Below are positions 56,987-64,000 of a DNA stretch of 64,000 nt, one piece after another; the stretch's first letter is position 1, and each line of letters opens with the position of its first letter. Below the pieces are notes generated by a model, which was not told where the DNA came from, ran no database searches, and saw only the letters and a program-made list of their open reading frames with translations. The stretch is taken from contig NC_089458.1 of assembly GCF_026210795.1 (NCBI RefSeq), forward strand, positions 868,001-932,000, read 5' to 3'. Position numbers and translations under genes: made by a program. The DNA is from Rhizophagus irregularis (taxonomy: Eukaryota; Glomeromycota; Glomeromycetes; Glomerales; Glomeraceae).

Positions 56987-59900
56987 ATGGAAATAAATTC
57001 CTCCATCTCTACGACACTTATTTCTGAGGGCAAAGAGACTGTGGAAACCGCACCTCAAGCTACTGAAAATAGTGAAAATAATAATAGTGCACAGAAAGAA
57101 ATAGCTAGTATTAAGCAGGATAGTTTGAACCAAAATTATTCTGGTGCACTTTCTATTTCTACAAAAATTGCACCTAATAACGATAATCAAGATAATGTTG
57201 AGACTCCAACTCAAGCTAATCCGGGTGATTTATTTAATTATAATAACTCAGAAATTTCACAAAATTCATTGAATAGAACACCAGGTGTTCCAAATTTACA
57301 AGACCCCCCTACGAAGAAGCAAACTTTAACATCAGGAGCATCAGGGGCAACAGTTAATGATGCTCCTTTAATATCACCGAAAATTATTGAATTACGTCGT
57401 TCAGAGTCTGTAAATTCTACGTCATCATCTAATGCTCATGATTCATCTCAACCACTTCCTCCTGTTAACACTATTGCGAATTCTACTTTGAAATGGAAAA
57501 TAGCAAGAGATTATGTTACAAAGACAAAAAGTGCATTGGGAGCTTTTCCTAAGGGTCAACTTGATAAAGATTTACTCGCGAGACTGGAACAAGAAAATTC
57601 TCAGTTGCCACCACAGGTTTGTAGTTACACAATTGTTCAACAATTCAAGTGATGGTGACGTCATTACAATTTATAATTTAACTAACATATAACAATTGTT
57701 AGGACTCTACTGAATTTTTACTTGCGCGTCTTGAACGTCAAAACAATATTTTGGATAATGATCCAAAATCAGTTTGCATTCAATCTAATGTACTCAAAGC
57801 TAATTTTGAAACCGTACAATCACTTATTGATGATATTAACACAAGTCCCACAAGTGAAAATGATATGTCTGATTTAGTTCCAATCCTTGAAGAAAAAGAT
57901 GATGACGAAGCTTCAAAAACTATTGATTGGGATTTCTGGTCTGCTTTGATTCAAGATTATTCATCGGTAGCCACGAAATTACCTCATCTTCTTTCAGCAA
58001 AATTACAACAAGGTCTACCGCCAAAATTGAGAGGTTTAGTTTGGCAATCGATGTGTCAAGCTTCTTCTACTTATTTAGAAACAATGTATTCTCAATTATT
58101 GTCCGAATCTTCACCATATGATAGAATCATTCAACGTGATCTCGCAAGAACATTTCCTCATATTGAAATGTTTAAAGAAGAAAATGGTAAAGGTCAAACA
58201 ATGTTATGGAATGTATTGAAAGCATACAGTTTATATGATTCATTAGTGGGATATTGTCAAGGTCTTGGGTTCTTGGTTGGACCTCTTTTAATGAACGTAA
58301 GTTATTAAAAAAAAAAAAAAAATTTCAATTTTATCTAAATTATTTTATTTCGTTTCCTTATTAGATGAATGAAGCACAGGCATTTTGTGTATTTGTTCGG
58401 TAAAAATTAATTTCACGTATTTTTTTTTTTGTCAAATTAATTTAATATTCTAATTCATTTGTTTTAATAGATTGATGGAAACCTATGATATGCGAACGAT
58501 GTTTACACTAAATATGGAGGGCCTTCAACTTCGACTTTATCAGTTTTCAGCACTTCTCTCACAAATTCTTCCAAAGCTTCATGCACATTTTCAACTTCAT
58601 GCTATACATGCGGCGATGTTTGCTTCACAATGGTTTTTATCATTATTCGCTTATACATATCCATTACCTTTAGTTCTTCGAATTTACGATGTAGTATTTG
58701 CAGAAGGAGCTCCTGAAACAATTATGCGTGTAGCGATTGCATTGTTAAAAAAGAATGAAGCAAGTTTACTTGAAATTGATGAATTTGAAGATTTATTGGA
58801 GTTTCTTACTTCACAACTTTATGATGCGTATGATAATGAACCGACTGGATTAATTAACGATGCTATGGGTTTAAGTAATGTGATTACTAAAGCTAAATTA
58901 GATCAATTGAACACAAATTATGTTAAAGAGTTAGAAGATCAAAAGAAACGTGCTGAAAAATTGGTGGCAATACGGTTCAATGGAAGATTTGACAAATCTC
59001 AGAACGAGAAAAATAAGGATGCTAAACAAAATGAGAAACGTGATAAACCAAAACGTTGGTCATTTAATGCACTTCCAAATTCAAGACAATCTGTTTCTTC
59101 AGTTTCTTCATTAAATAGTATATCCAGTGACTCTTCGACTCATGATAATGAGAATACTTCAACATCTTCATTTTCGCAAAAGACTATAAATTCTGGATTA
59201 CTACATCAACAAATTGAAGATTTAGCTCTAGCGTTATCTCAACTTCAAAAGGAACATGCAGATGTAACCGAACAATTAGTTATTGTGAAAATGGAAAAAA
59301 TGGATTTAGTTACAGAGTTGGAAGGATTAAAGAAAAATGTTCGTGGTCTCGAGAAAGAAAATAAACGAATGTCTTCATCTCTGATTTCACTTAATTCTAA
59401 TGAATATGGTGAAGAAGGGGCAATATTGTCTAGAAGGACTTCAGGTTCATCATTTATATCAACGAGTGGTCCAAATCAATCACCTGAAGATCTTAATATA
59501 ACACCGAGACCTTCAACAGAAGTTAATACAAATAATATTCATAAGAGAAGAACATCAGATTCAGATGTATTGAATAAACCACGTCGTGGCTCGGCAACAA
59601 GTTTTATGTCAATGTCAAGACTATATTCAACGTCTTCATCATCTATAATATCACAACCGACTACTAATACGTCACAGTCAACGTCTATATCTACGCCCGC
59701 TTCAGAATTCGGAGAAATTGATTTTAACGAACAAAATAAAATTACAATACCAAGCGAAACAGCAATAACTGATGAATTAATACAAGTTAAAATGGAAAAA
59801 TTTGAACTGATGCAGGAGAACGATGTTTTACACAAGATAATTGCTGAATCGGAAATTTCATTGAAAAATTCAAAACTTGCGAATGAAGCATTACAAGAAA

Positions 59901-60622
59901 AGAATATCTTCTTGAGAAAAGAGATTGAAAGGTTGGATGAAGAAGTGACACAAGCAGTTTATGAACAAAGCGTAATGGAACCACAAATTAAAGAAGTAAA
60001 AATTTTGAGATTGCAAAATGGAAAATTAAAAAAAGAGATGGGAATATTAAAAGCCAAAGTTGAAATGCTGGAAGGACCAGAAAGGGATGCTGCTTTAAAT
60101 GAAGATGATGTAATTTATGATAATAGTGATATAGCACAAGATGATAATGGTAGTAATAAAAGTAGAAGAAGTTCATTTATGAATTTCTTTAACGGAAATA
60201 CATCAGATGGATCTTCGTCGCCTGTACATAATATTATTAGAAGAGAAAGCGGGACAACAAAATCCACGTCAAATTTCACAATGGATGCCGAAGATTTACC
60301 GTCAATTAATGCTGGAAATGAATACGAATTATCAGATGATTTAGATGAATTTGATATAATACCACAATGTAATGGAGAATGTTTTTCTGCTAAAAGAGTG
60401 GATGAATTAGAACATATGGTAGCAGATGTTAAATTACGTTTGGCGGAGAGTGAAGAATCAAGAGAAACTATGAGTGCACAATTGAACGGATTGAGAATGT
60501 TAATAAATGGTTATAGTAATAATGAAGTAGCTAGACCGATGTCACCTGGTAATGCTCCAAAGAGTAAACAAGAAAAACGAATGAGTACAATGTCTTTAAC
60601 TTCATTTTTCAGTGGCTCATAA
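56987..60622 (+). CDS. TBC-domain Rab GTPase-activating protein with C-terminal coiled coils
   Basis: Four exons, 56987-57616, 57703-58296, 58365-58399 and 58471-60622, give 1136 residues in consistent phase. The N-terminal 200 residues are Ser/Thr/Asn-rich and disordered. The TBC domain spans about residues 270-500: GLPPKLRGLVWQSM, the Arg-finger motif IIQRDLARTFP, the Gln-finger motif YCQGLGFLVGPLL, EAQAFCVFVRLME, and FASQWFLSLFAYTYPLPLVLRIYDVVF. Both catalytic fingers are present. A Ser-rich linker and long coiled coils follow (HQQIEDLALALSQLQKEH; VKMEKFELMQENDVLHKI). The architecture resembles yeast Gyp5/Gyl1 and animal EVI5-type GAPs, acting on Rab GTPases in exocytic or Golgi traffic; the precise Rab is not deducible. 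The 35-base third exon is unusually small. Confidence 0.93.
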
Positions 60623-61122
60623 TCATCGTCATGTTCACATCAAAATATTTTGTTTATACATATTTTTTTTCATAAATAGAGTTATTTATTTATTTGATAT
60701 TTTTTTTCCTCTTTTGTTTTTGTATTATTTTGTATTATAGCATTTTTAAAATATACATATATTTTTAAATTAATTACACTTTAGATAGTTTAATTATTTA
60801 TTGTTTTCTAGAATTAAAAAAAAACACAAAATATATCAATATTAAATAATAAAGTGTACATTAGTTTAATTTATATTTATTAAAATATTCATTGGAGTTC
60901 AATGATTACCTTTATTACGATAAAGCCGACTATAATAATTACTACATCTATCAGAAATGCTTAAAATTTATATATATGTGTGGAGTGAAAATTTAAATTA
61001 GTTTTGGAAGCGTTCAATAATTATATATCCTAAATATAACCTATTTGCAACATTTCAGCGCCATCATATATCTTATTTGTGAACGGTATAAAGTATTTAG
61101 ACCAATCAAATAATCTTTTTTT
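60623..61122. terminator. Convergent 3' regions of the TBC and RAI1/DXO genes
   Basis: Five hundred AT-rich bases separate the stops of two convergent genes. AATAAA-like hexamers occur on the plus strand (for example AATAATAAAG near 60845). No other feature is visible. Confidence 0.45.
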
Positions 61123-62677
61123 TTACTTTTTACCAAATGATTTTAAATGTCTATCTGCCAATACAGGATTTTTATTATGACAAAATGTGACTTCAATTTC
61201 TTGATATGGTTCTTTAAATGATATAACATATGAAGAATTCGCATCCTCAATATCAATCACTCTTCTTAACCATTCAAAAAATTCATTTAAGAAATTTAAA
61301 CATATAACTGCATCCCACATTTTATCTTTTCCTCTAACCATTCTCGGTATCTCCAAAGTTTTAATTTCTTTTAAACTACACAAATTTCCATCATCATCTC
61401 TAAAACCAACAATGATTTTTGGTAATCCAATAAGAAATGATTGTGCCCAAAATTTAATCAACTTATATCTAAATATTAATGAACTAATGTTAAATTAATT
61501 TTTTAATTTAAAGAATTAATCAAATATCCATACCTTTCAAATAAAAAATTATCTCTTTCGTTTTTGAGAATTTTAGTAGTTTTTAATTCAATATATCTAT
61601 TAATCGGATTCTCAGGATATGGCGGTTTAACGTCTATAAGACAATCAACTTCTGCTCCCATAATCAATCTATTTTTTCCCAAAGATGTTTTAGACACAGA
61701 ACAATATTGAATATTCGTGTTAACTATCGTATTTTTACGAGCTAATAATTCGGGATCATCGGGAGATTGTATTTCAGTCGCAGGTACACCAATTGTACAT
61801 AATGCCTCAAATTTATATCCCCAATATCCCATTAATTTAGCTTTTGGTGTACTTCCTTCACGATATAGTCGTGTTTGTTCTGTTTCATGCTCTTCAATGA
61901 AACTGTAGGTTTGATAAAAATAAAAAGATTATCGAAAAAATTTATCTTTTTTTAAACAAGATAAATAATAATGTAACTTACATTGTATTCTAGAATTTAA
62001 ACATAAAAAATAAAATAATAAAATTAAATATGCAAGAAAAAATATATATACAAAAATACATAAAGGATAATTAAATAATTAAGTGCAACTATGCTAACAT
62101 TATATAATGTAGCTCCAAATTCCCAAGATTCGTTTCTATTATATGGAGTACACAACAACTTCGTGAAAATTCCTCTCCAAGAAACCTAAATAAAAACAGA
62201 ATTTAGACTAAAAATAAAGAATTGTTCCTGGACTCATAGAAATCAAGAAAAAGATTACAGATTCATGTAAACTTACAATATCAGCTTTGACTTCATCGCC
62301 CTTAGTTTCGTTTAAATGAATCAAAGCGTCCAATAAAGAATGAATTGGCTCAGGCCCTTCAGATTTTTGTATTAAATTTTCATATCCAACTGATAGATTA
62401 CAATCTTCCAAATTGGGAGGATAATAATACCTCTATAAAAAAAGATAAACAAAATCATCAGCGATTCTGATTTTTTCTACAATAACAATAATAACAATGA
62501 AAATTGGTTACAACTTACCGACTCTCTATCATCCATATGTAATTGACGATTTTCATCGTAACTAAAACACGTAATTTCAACAGGTTGTTTAAATTCAACA
62601 CATTTCTTATTAAAACGTTTAAAAGGATGAATAGGAAATTTATAAATATTTGAATCAGGATGTATACTTTGTTCCAT
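61123..62677 (-). CDS. RAI1/DXO-family decapping and NAD-decapping nuclease, 6 exons including an apparent 8-nt micro-exon
   Basis: Enzymes of this family remove incomplete or NAD caps from RNA and, as Rai1, support the exonuclease Rat1 in the nucleus. Exons: 62677-62519, 62432-62277, 62185-62099, 61989-61982, 61902-61534 and 61468-61123 give 374 residues. Motifs: PVEITCFSYDENRQLHMDDRES; RYYYPPNL; VSWRGIFTKLL with GATLYN; GYWGYKFE; the metal-binding EVDC (ExD) and ELKT (ExK); and KFWAQSFLIGLPKI with VGFRDDDG. The 8-base exon (AATACAAT, between TTCTAG and GTAAGT) keeps the frame and supplies the residues expected between GATLYN and FIEEHE. The start at 62677 fits the family N-terminus; an in-frame ATG at 62842 would add 55 atypical residues. 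Confidence 0.9.
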
Positions 62678-62842
62678 TATTCTTCGAATAGCTACTATAG
62701 CTAATGTGACAAGCAATTTTGCATTTTTGGTTAATGCTGAAATATCAATTGTGACTTTCAACCTTTTAAAAAAACGGCAATAGGTGTAAAAAACCTGATT
62801 TTGTGATAAAAATTCCGGATTTTGCCGGAATTTAAAGTACAA

Positions 62843-64000
62843 TCATTTTGTTTCCCATAGAACTCGTGACATCATTCAATAAATGTTCCTGCAGACACAA
62901 TTTTAATATTTTATGAATTATTATTTACATATACGTAGCGAAATAAGTGGTTTGGCATTAAAATGATACAAAAACTAAGTAAAAAAATACCAACAATTAA
63001 TACACATGTTATAGCATTTTTACATACATACATACATTGAAGTTCTTCATATGATAATGGTTGCAATTTGAGATCCTTGAATGTATCAACTAAGGTAAGT
63101 GAATTGTTGCTATCTGAAGAGATGTAATTTGATCCATCACATGCTGACAGTTGTCACATGGTTCCTTGACACTCAATTCCTTTCGATTCTTCTTGGGTAG
63201 AGAGAGGGTAAGTGTGTACAAATCTACAGGATTTTGATGGAATTTCATCTGTCCAATCATAGCCTCAAATGGAACTGACATTAAGCAATTCCCCAAACTG
63301 TATTTGCAGTTATTCAGTTTTTCTTAGGACATTTTGATAATTTCTTCCCAATTGTAATATTTCCATTTTTGTACTTTCGATTGTGCACATTTTTTGTTCA
63401 TTTGTTTTGGACAATGAACTGATGCACCCATCATGAATCTTACTACCATTCCTTTTCTTTTTGAAATTTCTCTTTAGTATATTTATAAATTTACAGTTGC
63501 TGGTTTCAAATCCTGATTTGGCTGAATGATGATCAAACTTTTCGCTAAATGATTTAAACTTTTCTTCAAATAATTTCATTTTCTTAAAGGTTGAAAGTTT
63601 GGGTTTAAAGAAGAGTCCAGGTATTCCAAATAGTAAGAATCAGTATCAGACAAAATTTGTGTAAGAATACTGTTTTTCCCTTTAGATCCAAGAATATGAT
63701 TTTTGTTTCATTTTATATAAAATATGTTTTTTGAATTTGTTCAAGCATTTTTTTTGTACTTTCTCTACAGTTTCTCTTCTTATCTGAATGGTATTATGAA
63801 TTTTGAAATTAGATTTTTCTGCCATTTTTCTTTTAAATTTTCCAGCCAATTGAACAGTTTTAAGAAAGATACTATTAAATACAGCAAAATACGGCAAATA
63901 AAGTAACTAATAAAATAAACTTACTTGATATGTCATTAATTCAATAATAAATGTGTGACTCATTAGTTGTGAATAAAACAATTTTAACATTTTTAAAATG
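62843..64000. other. Region with short unrecognised minus-strand ORFs
   Basis: Minus-strand frames at 63897-63682, 63579-63310 and 63296-63090 are Lys-rich or contain CDNCQHVMDQI and YTLTLSLPKKNRKELSV. They lie in different frames and could be parts of one decayed or intron-containing gene. None matches a family I know, and stops are frequent, so no gene is claimed. Confidence 0.3.

Noticed and set aside
62678-62842. Upstream ATG at 62842 as start of the RAI1/DXO protein
   Set aside because: The extra 55 residues do not look like the family N-terminus, and the ATG at 62677 fits; kept only as an alternative.

Overview
The window looks like nuclear DNA of an AT-rich, transposon-laden fungus, most probably an arbuscular mycorrhizal fungus of the Rhizophagus/Glomus type. 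This rests on short GT-AG introns, a fungal-length single-chain urease, a BTB-BACK-TLDc protein and a dense mixture of LINE, hAT, MULE and Plavaka/CACTA-like elements. No database search was possible, so the organism is an inference.

Layout. Bases 1-14232 hold LINE-type (non-LTR) retrotransposons in head-to-tail order: a window-truncated copy (1-5705, with its 3' end at 8105-8318) broken by a hAT transposon (5706-8104), a 5'-truncated tail (8319-8892), and a second copy (8893-14232). Both copies are broken, at different places. Bases 14233-35024 lie between inverted CACAGGTCGAAA termini with shared subterminal repeats, and may be one giant (20.8 kb) CACTA/Plavaka-like element. It carries a Plavaka-type transposase with four in-frame stops (about 995 codons, 19.6-22.7 kb), two diverged paralogous accessory genes in opposite orientation (15.6-18.7 kb and 23.4-24.6 kb), and a Myb/SANT-like gene (31.9-32.5 kb). 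It also holds a nested hAT element with a perfect 8-bp target duplication (itself carrying a MITE with a 10-bp duplication), another MITE whose empty site is preserved next door, and several tandem arrays. A LINE 3' end (35025-35442) follows.

Bases 35.7-40.9 kb hold a MULE transposase gene (FAR1 domain, MULE core, SWIM finger, zinc knuckle) split by a 2370-bp non-coding element made of palindromic satellite units. Bases 41-43.6 kb hold MITEs, a cluster of regularly spaced short palindromes and a large foldback. Bases 44.3-47.4 kb hold a three-gene cluster (zinc-finger gene on +, two broken genes on -) that may be a DNA transposon of a poorly described family.

From about 48.9 kb the window becomes a gene-dense host region: urease (6 exons, -), the nickel-loading GTPase UreG (5 exons, +) sharing a 552-bp divergent promoter with eight GATA-factor-like sites, a BTB-BACK-TLDc protein (-), a large TBC-domain RabGAP with coiled coils (+), and a RAI1/DXO-type decapping nuclease (-) that appears to need an 8-nt micro-exon. 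Urease and UreG act together: UreG, with UreD/UreF elsewhere, loads nickel into urease, which releases ammonia from urea, for instance from arginine breakdown. The last kilobase holds only short unrecognised ORFs.
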